NCBI GenBank assembly: GCA_903844265.1 | Contig: CAIMTB010000260.1 | Coordinates: 1 to 34,865 of the forward strand | From: an uncultured Verrucomicrobiota bacterium | Lineage (GTDB): Bacteria; Verrucomicrobiota; Verrucomicrobiia; Limisphaerales; CAIMTB01 | Direction: 5' to 3' | DNA length: 34,865 bases | Part shown: in pieces, positions 9,027 to 17,374 of the stretch | Layout: every line of letters starts with the position of its first letter | How positions within the stretch are numbered: the stretch's first letter is position 1 | Notes under the pieces: generated by a model | Told to the model about the DNA's origin: nothing | The model's input: the letters and a program-made list of their open reading frames with translations, nothing else | The model's database searches: none | Program-made: the position numbers and the translations under genes

Positions 9027-9056
9027 TTGCGCCCGGCGGTACGCCGTGAGTATTAC
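9027..9056 (+). promoter_or_regulatory. Candidate sigma-70-type promoter
   Basis: TTGCGC at 9027-9032 and TATTAC at 9051-9056 are separated by 18 bp. This is a plausible but weak -35/-10 pair about 90 bp upstream of the secreted-protein gene at 9147. The region is noticeably less GC-rich than its surroundings. The call is based on pattern alone. Confidence 0.25.
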
Positions 9057-9077
9057 TCCAATCATTCCCCGCTCGAA

Positions 9078-9100
9078 GGTTTGGCAGCTGCTGCCAAACC
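9078..9100. promoter_or_regulatory. 23-bp near-perfect palindrome in the 5' leader
   Basis: Arms ggtttggcagc (9078-9088) and gctgccaaacc (9090-9100) are perfect inverse complements around a single central T. The palindrome begins 47 bp before the next gene's ATG and just downstream of a candidate -10 box. It could be an operator for a dimeric repressor or an RNA stem in the leader. No T-run follows, which argues against a terminator. Confidence 0.5.
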
Positions 9101-9146
9101 CCTGCGCGTTGCGGGATGTAGGGGCATCAACTCGAAATAAGGATCT

Positions 9147-9911
9147 ATGACCAGAATCATACTCTTCAGCAGCCACCCGTTCCGCCGTTTTCTTTCTGCG
9201 CTTCTTGCGCTTGGCGTTCTGGGTCTCGTCACAGTCGGCTCGGCCTCTGCCCAGGTAGGGAATCCGAATCCTGGGGTGGTTCCGCCCGCCGCAAAGTATC
9301 GCGGCCTGGCGTATGGTGAGTGGCAGGCGCGGTTCTGGCAGGCGCTACTCGGTACTCCCGTGGTGAATGGTGTCCATCCTTTCCTCACCTATGGCGCCTT
9401 CCGTGGGGCGGATGACGACATGGTATTCCTCGCGCCATCGTTCTATTATCCGGGGTTTTCCTGTGTGGTGGAGGTGACCGTCCCTGCCGGGAGTCCTTTG
9501 TTCATACCGGTACGGTACAACGTGGAATGCTCGCAAATCGAAGCTCCTCCCTTCTACGGGTACAACGAAGCGTCGCTCCGGAAGGCCGCCAATGACTGGA
9601 TCGATACCTACTCATCTGACTATTATGCTTTTATCGACGGCAGGCCGGTGAGGAACATTGATGCCTATCGAAGTGATTCTCCCCTCTACAGGTTTGGTCC
9701 CTTGCCCGAGAACAATCTTTTTCAGTTCTTCGGTATGGATGTGCCGAAGGGCACGACCTCCCGCTCGGTGGCGGCGGGTTGCCATCTGCTGCTTACTCCC
9801 CTGAGTGTGGGACACCATGAGGTGCGCGTGGGTTGTACCGGGTACGATGCGGACCCGGCGGGTTTGGTGGTCGAAACGGTCTTTCGCATCCACGTGGTTG
9901 CAAGGAGATAG
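9147..9911 (+). CDS. Secreted protein of an uncharacterised YGEW-motif family
   Basis: The 254-residue protein has a clear Sec signal peptide (hydrophobic core about 14-33, likely cut after ASA at 33-35). The mature part begins with YGEWQARFWQ at 56-65 and later has VTVPAGSPLFIPVRYNVECS at about 111-130. From memory, this combination (YGEW-x-x-x-WWQW, then VPAGKxLFFP) recurs in secreted hypothetical proteins of many bacteria without known function. Several cysteines could form disulfides (about 106, 128, 210, 227). AAGGA at 9139-9143 is a reasonable though closely spaced ribosome-binding site for the ATG at 9147. The gene has lower GC than its neighbours and its own leader with a 23-bp palindrome, so it is probably transcribed alone. 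Recent transfer is possible. I assign no activity. Confidence 0.8.
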   Translation: MTRIILFSSHPFRRFLSALLALGVLGLVTVGSASAQVGNPNPGVVPPAAKYRGLAYGEWQARFWQALLGTPVVNGVHPFLTYGAFRGADDDMVFLAPSFYYPGFSCVVEVTVPAGSPLFIPVRYNVECSQIEAPPFYGYNEASLRKAANDWIDTYSSDYYAFIDGRPVRNIDAYRSDSPLYRFGPLPENNLFQFFGMDVPKGTTSRSVAAGCHLLLTPLSVGHHEVRVGCTGYDADPAGLVVETVFRIHVVARR

Positions 9912-10091
9912 CAGCGTCTCGTCTCGCCTCCCGGCAGGGTCGGGTGGGCGCATGAAGGAACTCAATCCAGCACCCGAGCCTCCGGAGGCAAAGCGGAAGC
10001 AAGCTGCCGCCTCCAAATCCGGGGCCCAGCGGAGTGTGCGCCGTGGCATTTCCCCATGGTTTCGAGAGGCGCCTTCTGTTGGAATCCTCTC

Positions 10092-10769
10092 ATGGCCAAG
10101 GCGGCGACAGCGAACGCAGCGGGCGTGGCAGGCGTGACGGACCTCGTGCTTCGGCAGTTGGGGGCGTCGGATCCGGTGCTGAAGCGGCTCATCGCTCGCG
10201 TTGGGCCGTTTCAGTTGCGCCATGATCCGAAGCGGTCGCCGTTCCAGTCGCTGGTGCGGGCGGTGGCGAACCAGCAACTGAACGGCAAGGCCGCGGACAC
10301 CATCCTGGGCCGGTTCACCGCGTTGTTTCCCGGTCGCCGATTTCCCAAACCCGGGGATCTCGCGGAGGTGACCGACGAGCAGATGCGGGCCTGCGGTTTT
10401 TCGCGGGCGAAAATCGCGGCCATCCGCGACATCGGTGCGAAGGCCCTCGACGGGACGATCCCGACCTCGCGCCAGATCGCGCGGCTTGGAGACGAGGAGA
10501 TCATCGAGCGACTGACCGAGGTTCGCGGCGTGGGAAGATGGACGGTCGAGATGTTGTTGATGTTCCAGTTGGGGCGGCAGGATGTGCTGCCGGCCGATGA
10601 TTTCGGGGTGCGCAACGGGTTCCGCATTGTCTTTGCCCTGGCGGAGATGCCCAAGCCGAAGGCGGTCCTGGAGCACGGCGAACGTTGGAAACCGTATCGC
10701 TCGGTGGCGTCCTGGTATCTCTGGCGGGCCGTGGATCTGGCCAAGGAATCGAAGACGGCCAAGGCCTGA
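10092..10769 (+). CDS. alkA: AlkA-like DNA-3-methyladenine glycosylase (HhH-GPD)
   Basis: This 225-residue base-excision-repair enzyme is predicted to remove alkylated bases such as 3-methyladenine from DNA. The helix-hairpin-helix core LTEVRGVGRWTVEMLL is at about 141-156. The catalytic aspartate of the AlkA type is Asp170 in LPADDFGVRNG, matching the PDDY region of E. coli AlkA. The following ERWKPYRSVASWYLWR (about 197-212) is characteristic of AlkA-type glycosylases. The protein lacks the N-terminal TBP-like domain of E. coli AlkA and is closer in size to the short bacterial and yeast MAG1-type enzymes. No iron-sulfur cysteine cluster is present, which excludes EndoIII/MutY. I prefer the ATG at 10092 over 10056 because the extra residues do not match the family. 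No Ada-type regulator is nearby. Confidence 0.9.
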   Translation: MAKAATANAAGVAGVTDLVLRQLGASDPVLKRLIARVGPFQLRHDPKRSPFQSLVRAVANQQLNGKAADTILGRFTALFPGRRFPKPGDLAEVTDEQMRACGFSRAKIAAIRDIGAKALDGTIPTSRQIARLGDEEIIERLTEVRGVGRWTVEMLLMFQLGRQDVLPADDFGVRNGFRIVFALAEMPKPKAVLEHGERWKPYRSVASWYLWRAVDLAKESKTAKA

Positions 10770-10816
10770 AAGGACGAAGGAGTCCCCAACACACCGCCTC
10801 CATGAACGGAGTGGCA

Positions 10817-10886
10817 CCACGAAGAGCACGAAGGACACGAAGGAACACAGATCCTCTGGCCTTCGTGCTCTTCGTGACCTTCGTGG
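10817..10886. repeat. CACGAAG-type inverted repeat
   Basis: Two 27-base arms (10817-10843 and 10860-10886) are built from spaced CACGAAG units and their complements, and they form a long imperfect stem with a loop of about 16 bases. The element begins 47 bp after the alkA stop. Similar CACGAAG-rich repeats are, from memory, frequent in Verrucomicrobia and Planctomycetes intergenic DNA. A transcript through it would fold into a strong hairpin, so it may terminate or protect the alkA mRNA. Confidence 0.75.
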
Positions 10887-10900
10887 TAGATCCCCGCGTG

Positions 10901-11114
10901 GTTCATGGTCCCAATGCGTGTCCAAATCTTGGAAAACCCGGCTCTCCATGAACCGTAAAGGTAGGGCGGGCAGTCCCTTGCCCGCCGCCCTGCTGGGGCT
11001 ACGCGAAAGTGAGCCTTACAAGGCCGGCGCGCAGCGGAGTGCACGCCCTACCAACTGCTCCGGTTCATGGCCTCAACGAATGTCCACATTTTGGAAAACC
11101 TGCCTGTCCATGAA
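10901..11114 (-). repeat. Composite repeat: 52-bp linker, hairpin core, 52-bp linker
   Basis: The two linkers (10901-10952 and 11063-11114) are similar direct repeats. Each begins gttcatgg, carries ttggaaaac in the middle and ends tccatgaa. Between them is a core of about 110 bp with two hairpin-forming segments. One contains GGGCGGGCAGTCCCTTGCCC and the other is around GCGCGCAGCGGAGTGCACGC. The same unit occurs in inverse orientation as a tandem array at 27821-28193. The final ATG of the second linker (11110) is also the apparent start codon of the M28 peptidase gene. Confidence 0.8.
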
Positions 11115-12579
11115 GAATCCCGAAGATGACGTTGTCCTGCGCCTCAACGAGTCGCTCCGACCTGCGGGACGGACCCTCTTCGACGTTCCCCGAGTCGGAT
11201 GGATCACGGGTTGGCTTTCGACTGGGGTCTTCGTCCTCGTCCTCGCCCTCGCCGGAGCATGGCAGCCGGCGGTCGCGGCGGAGTCGGGGTTGTCGCCTGA
11301 TCCCGTGCGGGTTGAGGTGCTCCTTGGGGCGGCGACGAACGGGACCGTGGCGCGGCTGCGTTTGGCGGAGATGTGCGACACCTTTGGTCCGCGGTTCAGC
11401 GGCAGCACCAATCTCGAGGGCGCGATCGACTGGATCCTGGCGCGATTGCGTGAGGACGGGTTTGAGAATGTGCGGGGCGAGCCGGTGAAGGTGCCGCACT
11501 GGGAGCGTGGGGAGGAGTGGTTGGAGCAGGTGGAGCCGGTGCCGATGCGGATGCCGGTGCTGGGCCTGGGTGGGACCACCAACACGCCGGTGGATGGGAT
11601 CACGGCGCGGGTGCTGGTGGTGACGAATTTCGCGGAACTCGAATCGAGGGCTGCCGAGGCTCGTGGGCGCATCGTGGTGTTCGACGCGCCGTTCACGGCC
11701 TATGGGGAGACGGTGCGTTACCGGGGAGCGGGCGGGTCGGCGGCGGCGAAGGTGGGTGCCGTGGCGAGCCTGGTGCGGTCCATCACGCCGTTTTCACTGC
11801 AGACGCCGCACACCGGGATGATGAGCTACGAGGCGGGCACGGCGCGGATTCCGCACGCGGCAATGACGGTGGAGCATGCCGAGCGGATGCGTCGGCTGCA
11901 GGAGCGGGGCATTCCCGTCACGCTGCGTCTGCGGCTGGGTGCGAGGCAGTGGCCGGATGCGGATTCGCGGAACGTGGTCGCCGAGATCCGGGGGCGCGAG
12001 CATCCGGAGGAGATCATCGTGGTGGGGGGGCACATCGATTCCTGGGACGTGGGGCAGGGAGCGCTCGACGACGGTGGCGGATGTCTGGCGGCGTGGGAGG
12101 CGTTGAGGCTCATCAAGACCACGGGCATCGCCCCGAGGAGGACGCTGCGGCTCGTGCTTTGGGTGAACGAGGAGAATGGGCTGGCTGGAGCGAAGGCCTA
12201 CCCGAGGCAGCACGCCGACGAACTCGCGCGTCACGTGCTCGCGGTGGAGTCGGACTGGGGCATCGGCCCGGTTCAGGGGTTCGCGTTCACGGGCAGTGGC
12301 CGTGCGAATGAGCAGTTGAAGGCGTTGCTTCCGTGGCTTGGCTTGATCGGAGCGGGGCAGATCAAGGCAGGTGCTGGGGGGAGCGACCTCGGCCCGCTGT
12401 TGCACGAAGGTGTGCCGACGATGGATCTGTGGACCGACAAGCGGGATTACTTCTGGTTCCATCACACGGCGGCGGACACCGTGGACAAGGTGGATCCCGG
12501 GGAACTGAACCGCTGCGTGGCCGCGCTGGCGGTGATGCTCTACGGCGTGGCGGAGATGCCGGAGGCGCTGGCGAGATGA
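11110..12579 (+). CDS. Secreted or membrane-anchored M28 family zinc metallopeptidase (carboxypeptidase Q-like)
   Basis: The 489-residue protein has a long N-terminus followed by a hydrophobic export segment (about 36-57, ending AVAAES). The predicted mature enzyme is a two-zinc aminopeptidase/carboxypeptidase. Its ligands fit M28: His308 in GGHIDSW, bridging Asp320 in GALDDGGG, catalytic Glu354 and ligand Glu355 in NEENG, Asp382 in ESDWG, and a His in FHHTAADT (451-452). A PA-like insert lies between about 150 and 280. It probably trims peptides in the periplasm. The frame is open back to 10582, but that part overlaps alkA and translates repeats. ATG 11110 is the only sensible start, and it falls in the last bases of a repeat unit. 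The N-terminal 35 residues before the signal look unusual and may derive from the repeat junction. Confidence 0.88.
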   Translation: MKNPEDDVVLRLNESLRPAGRTLFDVPRVGWITGWLSTGVFVLVLALAGAWQPAVAAESGLSPDPVRVEVLLGAATNGTVARLRLAEMCDTFGPRFSGSTNLEGAIDWILARLREDGFENVRGEPVKVPHWERGEEWLEQVEPVPMRMPVLGLGGTTNTPVDGITARVLVVTNFAELESRAAEARGRIVVFDAPFTAYGETVRYRGAGGSAAAKVGAVASLVRSITPFSLQTPHTGMMSYEAGTARIPHAAMTVEHAERMRRLQERGIPVTLRLRLGARQWPDADSRNVVAEIRGREHPEEIIVVGGHIDSWDVGQGALDDGGGCLAAWEALRLIKTTGIAPRRTLRLVLWVNEENGLAGAKAYPRQHADELARHVLAVESDWGIGPVQGFAFTGSGRANEQLKALLPWLGLIGAGQIKAGAGGSDLGPLLHEGVPTMDLWTDKRDYFWFHHTAADTVDKVDPGELNRCVAALAVMLYGVAEMPEALAR

Positions 12580-12657
12580 GGCGGAGGGCGGGCTCCGGTA
12601 GCTGGTTCTCTCCGCCGGACATTGCCCGCGGGTGGTGGGCGCTGGCATAACAGGGCC

Positions 12658-13839
12658 ATGCGCTATCGGCGATTTGGTCGTACAGAACTGCAGATGCCGG
12701 TGTTTTCGTGCGGCGGCATGCGGTACCAGCACAAGTGGTCGGACGTCCCGTGGTCGGAGGTGCCGGCCGAGGGGCAGAAGAACCTCGAGGCCACGGTCCA
12801 TCGAGCGGTCGGGTTGGGCATCCACCACATCGAGACTGCGCGGGGTTACGGTTCGAGCGAGATGCAGCTGGGGCCGGTGCTGCGGCAGTTCCCGCGGCAG
12901 AAGCTCATTGTGCAGACCAAGGTTGCGCCGGCGGCCACGGCCGACGAGTTCTTCCGGACCTTTGATCGTTCGATGGAGTATCTGGGCCTGGACCACGTCG
13001 ACCTGCTCTCGCTGCACGGCGTCAACAACCGCGAGTTGCTGGATTGGTCGTTGCGCAAGGGCGGTTCGATGGAGGCGGCGCACAAGCTGAAGGCGGAGGG
13101 GAGATGCCGGCATGTCGGATTTTCCACGCACGCCACGCCGGATGTGATCGTCGATGCGATCCGGAGCGACGGGTTCGAGTACGTGAACCTTCACTGGTAT
13201 TTCGTGAACGAGCTGAATGCGGCGGCCATCCCGGAGGCACGACGGCGGGACATGGGGGTGTTCATCATCAGTCCGAACGACAAGGGCGGGAAACTGTACG
13301 AGCCGCCGCCGAAGCTGGTGGAGCTGTGCCGGCCGCTCACGCCGATGCAGTTCAACGACCTCTGGTGCCTTTCGAATCCCTCGGTGCACACGCTCAGCCT
13401 TGGCGCGGCGCGGCCGTCGGATTTCGACGAGCATCTCGCGGCGTTGGAGCACTACGACCGGATGCACGAGGTGCTGCCCGCGATTGAGGCGCGACTGCGT
13501 GCGGAGCTCGACCGTGTGCTGGGCCGTGACTGGGCGTTGCACTGGTTCGAGGACCTGCCGGAGTACGTCGATGTGCCGGGCCAGGTGAACGTGCTTGAGA
13601 TCCTGCGTCTCTGGACCTACGCGAAGGCGTTGGACATCGTGGATTGGGGGCGGATGCGATACAACCTGCTGGGGCAGGCCGACCACTGGTTTCCGGGGAT
13701 CAACGGCGGAGGCCTGGATGCGCTGGACCTCGGACCTGCGCTTTCCAAGAGCCGGTTTCGCAACCGTATCCCGGGCATTCTCCGCGAGGCGCATACCCTG
13801 CTGTTCGACGTCCCGAAGAAGCGGTTGAGCCAGAGCTGA
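12658..13839 (+). CDS. Aldo/keto reductase-like protein (COG1453 type) with altered catalytic site
   Basis: This 393-residue protein has an N-terminal TIM-barrel of the aldo/keto reductase fold: [20 protein letters not shown], then [10 protein letters not shown] (59-68), VQTK (Lys88) and LSLHGVNN (His120). In the usual Asp-Tyr-Lys-His tetrad the Asp position is Glu59, while Tyr64, Lys88 and His120 are kept. Relatives with this long C-terminal extension usually carry cysteine clusters for 4Fe-4S centres. Here the C-terminal region (about 290-393) has no cysteines. An NADPH-dependent reductase is the default reading, but activity and redox partner are uncertain. The ATG at 12658 begins exactly at the conserved family N-terminus. 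The gene lies 78 bp after the peptidase and 54 bp before the ATP-grasp gene, on the same strand. Confidence 0.82.
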   Translation: MRYRRFGRTELQMPVFSCGGMRYQHKWSDVPWSEVPAEGQKNLEATVHRAVGLGIHHIETARGYGSSEMQLGPVLRQFPRQKLIVQTKVAPAATADEFFRTFDRSMEYLGLDHVDLLSLHGVNNRELLDWSLRKGGSMEAAHKLKAEGRCRHVGFSTHATPDVIVDAIRSDGFEYVNLHWYFVNELNAAAIPEARRRDMGVFIISPNDKGGKLYEPPPKLVELCRPLTPMQFNDLWCLSNPSVHTLSLGAARPSDFDEHLAALEHYDRMHEVLPAIEARLRAELDRVLGRDWALHWFEDLPEYVDVPGQVNVLEILRLWTYAKALDIVDWGRMRYNLLGQADHWFPGINGGGLDALDLGPALSKSRFRNRIPGILREAHTLLFDVPKKRLSQS

Positions 13840-13893
13840 GCCTGGTGTGGCTTGATGCCCTGGCCAAAGCCGCAGCTTCCCTGAGGCGGGGTC

Positions 13894-16488
13894 GTGGGCT
13901 TAAATCCGCGCGCCGTGATCGACGAAACCGAAGTGGAACCGAAGGTCCCGACGACACCGGCCGCCGAGCCGGTGAGTTCGTGGCTTTCCGGATACACGGC
14001 GGTGGGTGGCGAGTACGACGAGGTGCGCGGGATCGATGGTGGCCCGCAGCCTCAGTATCTTCCGTTGTTTGGGGAGCTCGACGCCTTCGATGGGGCGGAG
14101 TTGCGGCGTCGTACGGAGACGGCGCAGCGGATCATCCACGAGCAGGGGATCACCTACAACGTGTACGGGGATCCGCGGGGCATGGAGCGCCCCTGGCAGC
14201 TTGATCCGATTCCATTTGTAATCTCGGCGGCCGAGTGGCGGGTGATCGAGCGCGGCCTGGAGCAGCGCGCCATCCTCCTGAACAGGGTTCTGGCGGACTG
14301 CTATGGGCCGCAGGAGCTGATTCGATCCGGCGCGCTGCCGCCGTCGTTGCTGTTTGCGCAGCCTGATTTTCTTCGTGCCTGCCACGGCATCCGGCCGCTC
14401 GATGGCGTGCATCTTCAGTTGTACGCGGCGGACATCGCCCGTTCACCGGACGGGCGGTGGTGGGTCTTGTCGGACCGGACGCAGATTCCGACGGGGGCCG
14501 GATACGCGCTGGCGAACCGGCTGGTGACTTCGCGTGTTCTGCCGGAGGCGTTCCGTGCGTGCCGGGTGAATCGTCTGGCGCCGTTTTTCCGGGAATTGCG
14601 GGAGCGCCTTGCGCGGATGTCGCCGCGGCCCTCCGAGAACCCGCGGGTGGTGCTGCTCACTCCGGGGCCCTACAACGAGACCTATTTCGAGCAGGCGTGG
14701 ATTGCGCGTTATCTGGGGTATCCGTTGGTCGAGGGTCAGGATCTGACCGTGCGCGATGACCGGGTGTTCCTGAAGACGCTGAGTGGTCTCGAGCCCGTGG
14801 ACGTGATCCTGCGTCGGGTGGACGACGACTGGTGCGATCCGTTGGAATTGCGGAACGACTCGACGCTGGGCGTGCCCGGGTTGGTGGAGGCCCTGCGCGC
14901 GGGGAACGTGGCGGTGGCGAACTCGCTTGGGAGCGGGCTGGTGCAGAGTCCTGCGATGATGGCTTTTCTGCCGGGGTTGAGCCGGAGCCTGCTGGGCGAG
15001 GATCTGCTCGTGCCATCCCTCGCGACCTGGTGGTGCGGTCAGCCGGGTGAGATGAACCACGTGCTGGAGCGGTTGGATGATCTCTACCTGCGGCCCGCGT
15101 TTCGGGGCGGTCCGGTTGCGGTGGAGAACGCCGGGGCGTTGAGCCGTGCGGGGCGCGAGGCGTTGAAGGATCGCATCCGATTCCAGCCGCACACCTTCGT
15201 GGCGCAGGAGCGTATCCGGCTCGCGACGGCCCCGGGCTGGGACGGGACGCGTATTTCGCCGCATCCGGTGGCCCTGCGCGTTTATCTCGTGGCGAGCGGC
15301 GAGGGATACAAGGCGATGCCAGGAGGGCTAGCGCGGGTTTCTCCGGATCCCGGGGCTCGCTTCATCACGCTGCAGAGGGGGGGGTCGAGCAAGGACACGT
15401 GGGTGCTTGCCGACGGCCCGGTGGATGAGCTGAGCCTGCTGCAATCGTCCAAGCAGAGCGTGGAATTGCGGCGGGTGGGCAACAACCTGCCGAGTCGTCT
15501 GGCCGACAATTTCTACTGGCTGGGGCGGTATTGCGAGCGGGCGGATGCGACGGCTCGGCTGCTTCGGGCGACCTTGCTGCGCTTCAGTCCGGAGAGCAGC
15601 GGGAGCGCGATGCCGCTGCTCGAGCCGTTGTTGAGCGCGATGGCGGCCCAGGGTCAGTTTCCGAGCCTGTCGGAACGGCCCGAGCTGAGGACCAACCCCG
15701 AGGCGTTGGAGGCGGAGTTGCTGGCGGCGATTTTCGACGGCGAGCGGCGTGGCAGCGTGAGGCGGTTGGCGGACCAGCTGCAGGTCCTTGCGATGACCGT
15801 GAGGGACCGGACCTCGAACGATCTCTGGCGCGTTCTCAGCACGGTCGATGATCGGGTCACCCTGCCGCCTGGCAGCCCGGTGGTGTTGGCGGGGGAAGCG
15901 GTGGGGGTGCTGAGCCAGACCATCATCGGGCTGGCGGCCTTCCATGGGCTGGCCCGCGAGAACATGACGCGTGCGCAGGGTTGGCGATTCCTGGACATGG
16001 GCGTCCGGATCGAGCGCTGCATGTATCTCGCGTCGTTCCTGGATCACACGCTGCGTTCACCTGAGGCGGACAACCCGAGTCTTCTCGAGGCGGTGCTGGA
16101 GGTCGCGGATTGCGCGCTCACCTATCGTTCGCGTTACAACCTCCTGCCGAACATCGCGGCGGTCTATGACCTTGTGCTCCTCGACGACACCAACCCGCGC
16201 TCGCTCCTCTTCCAGCTCAACCAGCTTGTGAAGCACTTCGAACGGCTGCCGCGCGAGAAGGAGAGCGCGTTGCCGAGTCCGGCCTACCGTCATCTCCTTT
16301 CCTGCCTCACCCGGCTCCGGCTCTCGGATCCGCGATCGCTCCTGGGCCTCGAGCAGAACTGGCACAAGACGGAAGCCGGCGAGGCGATCCAGGAAGTCAT
16401 GCGCGACCTCCCGAAGCTTTCCGACGCCATCGCCGTCAGCTATTTTGCGCACTCGGCGATTTCACGGGCCGGGTCCTCCCCAGCATGA
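13894..16488 (+). CDS. Fused circularly permuted ATP-grasp and alpha-E protein
   Basis: This 864-residue cytosolic protein joins two modules that are often separate genes. Residues about 60-510 are a circularly permuted ATP-grasp domain (DUF404/DUF407 type), with the diagnostic block WWVLSDRTQIPTGAGYALAN at about 189-208 and a later ATP-grasp part around 290-510. Residues about 530-855 are an alpha-E (DUF403) domain, beginning NNLPSRLADNFYWLGRYCER. Published comparative genomics predicts that such ATP-grasp proteins form amide bonds in peptide-like products, together with alpha-E and transglutaminase-like partners. No product is established. The GTG start at 13894 has GAGG at 13883-13886 with good spacing. 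The stop overlaps the next ATG as ATGA, so translation is coupled to the first transglutaminase gene. Confidence 0.9.
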   Translation: MGLNPRAVIDETEVEPKVPTTPAAEPVSSWLSGYTAVGGEYDEVRGIDGGPQPQYLPLFGELDAFDGAELRRRTETAQRIIHEQGITYNVYGDPRGMERPWQLDPIPFVISAAEWRVIERGLEQRAILLNRVLADCYGPQELIRSGALPPSLLFAQPDFLRACHGIRPLDGVHLQLYAADIARSPDGRWWVLSDRTQIPTGAGYALANRLVTSRVLPEAFRACRVNRLAPFFRELRERLARMSPRPSENPRVVLLTPGPYNETYFEQAWIARYLGYPLVEGQDLTVRDDRVFLKTLSGLEPVDVILRRVDDDWCDPLELRNDSTLGVPGLVEALRAGNVAVANSLGSGLVQSPAMMAFLPGLSRSLLGEDLLVPSLATWWCGQPGEMNHVLERLDDLYLRPAFRGGPVAVENAGALSRAGREALKDRIRFQPHTFVAQERIRLATAPGWDGTRISPHPVALRVYLVASGEGYKAMPGGLARVSPDPGARFITLQRGGSSKDTWVLADGPVDELSLLQSSKQSVELRRVGNNLPSRLADNFYWLGRYCERADATARLLRATLLRFSPESSGSAMPLLEPLLSAMAAQGQFPSLSERPELRTNPEALEAELLAAIFDGERRGSVRRLADQLQVLAMTVRDRTSNDLWRVLSTVDDRVTLPPGSPVVLAGEAVGVLSQTIIGLAAFHGLARENMTRAQGWRFLDMGVRIERCMYLASFLDHTLRSPEADNPSLLEAVLEVADCALTYRSRYNLLPNIAAVYDLVLLDDTNPRSLLFQLNQLVKHFERLPREKESALPSPAYRHLLSCLTRLRLSDPRSLLGLEQNWHKTEAGEAIQEVMRDLPKLSDAIAVSYFAHSAISRAGSSPA

Positions 16489-17357
16489 ATTACCGGGTTC
16501 GCCACAGCACGGTCTACGAGTACGCGGAACCGGTGACGGTTTCGCACCACGCGGCGCGGGTGAAGCCGTGTTGCACGGCCATCCAGCATCGGGAGGAGTG
16601 GTCTTTGCGGATTTCGCCGGTGCCTGCGGTGCGGAAGATGCGGACGGATTACTTTGGTAATCGTGTGTGTTTCTTCAGTGTCCAGGAATTGCACCAGCGA
16701 TTGGAGATCGAGGCGGAGAGCGTGGTGAGCCTCGAGCCCGGGCTTCCGCCTGAGGTGGATCGCAGCCCGGCGTGGGAGGAGGTGGCGGAGGCTCTGCGGC
16801 GGCCGGTCACGCCCGAGACGCTGGAGGCGCAGCAGTTCGCCTTTGAGTCGCCACAGGTTCGGGCGCTGGCCAGTCTCGCCGAACTTGCGCGTCCCAGCTT
16901 CAAGGAGGGTCGGCCCTTGCTGGCGGCCATGCGGGACCTCAACCGGCGGATCCACAAGGAATTCACCTTCGACCCGAAGGCGACCACGGTGGCGACCCGG
17001 CTTGAGAGCGTGTTGGAGAAGCGGCGCGGGGTCTGCCAGGACTTCACGCATGTGGCGCTCGGCTGCCTGCGATCGCTCGGGCTCGCCGCCCGGTATGTGA
17101 GCGGCTATCTGCGGACGTATCGGGTGCCGGGCGAGGATGGCCTGGTCGGTGCCGACGCCTCGCACGCGTGGCTCTCGGTGTTTTGTCCAGGCTATGGATG
17201 GGTGGACTACGATCCGACCAACAACCTGATGCCCGGGTCCGAGCACATCACCGTGGCGTGCGGCCGCGATTTCTCGGATGTCAGCCCCGTGAGCGGGATC
17301 GTCACCGGTGGTGGTGAGCACACCGTGACCGTCGCCGTGAGCGTGATTCCTTCGTGA
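16485..17357 (+). CDS. Transglutaminase-like cysteine peptidase/ligase 1
   Basis: This 290-residue protein has no signal peptide, so it is probably cytosolic. It has the bacterial transglutaminase N-terminal domain (MNYRVRHSTVYEYAEPV) and a papain-like catalytic core. The triad is visible: Cys184 in RRGVCQDFTHV, His227 in DASHAWLSVF and Asp243 in DYDPTNN. Proteins of this type beside circularly permuted ATP-grasp and alpha-E genes are predicted to cleave or cross-link the peptide-like product made by the ATP-grasp enzyme. The start overlaps the previous stop by 4 bp (ATGA), and the stop overlaps a possible GTG start of the next gene, so the three genes form a tight unit. The hydrolysis versus transfer reaction cannot be told from sequence. 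Confidence 0.9.
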   Translation: MNYRVRHSTVYEYAEPVTVSHHAARVKPCCTAIQHREEWSLRISPVPAVRKMRTDYFGNRVCFFSVQELHQRLEIEAESVVSLEPGLPPEVDRSPAWEEVAEALRRPVTPETLEAQQFAFESPQVRALASLAELARPSFKEGRPLLAAMRDLNRRIHKEFTFDPKATTVATRLESVLEKRRGVCQDFTHVALGCLRSLGLAARYVSGYLRTYRVPGEDGLVGADASHAWLSVFCPGYGWVDYDPTNNLMPGSEHITVACGRDFSDVSPVSGIVTGGGEHTVTVAVSVIPS

Positions 17358-17374
17358 GGGTCGGGTGCCACGCG

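Noticed and set aside
9912-10091. Possible small gene between the secreted protein and alkA
   Set aside because: Short frames exist, but the segment is dominated by palindromic GC-rich sequence (for example GCCTCCGGAGGC at 9978-9989) and has no family match. It is more likely a degenerate repeat.
10582-11109. Upstream extension of the M28 peptidase frame
   Set aside because: It overlaps alkA and translates the CACGAAG and composite repeats rather than protein sequence.
11794-13794. 666-residue open frame on the minus strand
   Set aside because: It is antisense to the M28 peptidase and aldo/keto reductase genes, both supported by catalytic motifs, and has shadow-type composition.
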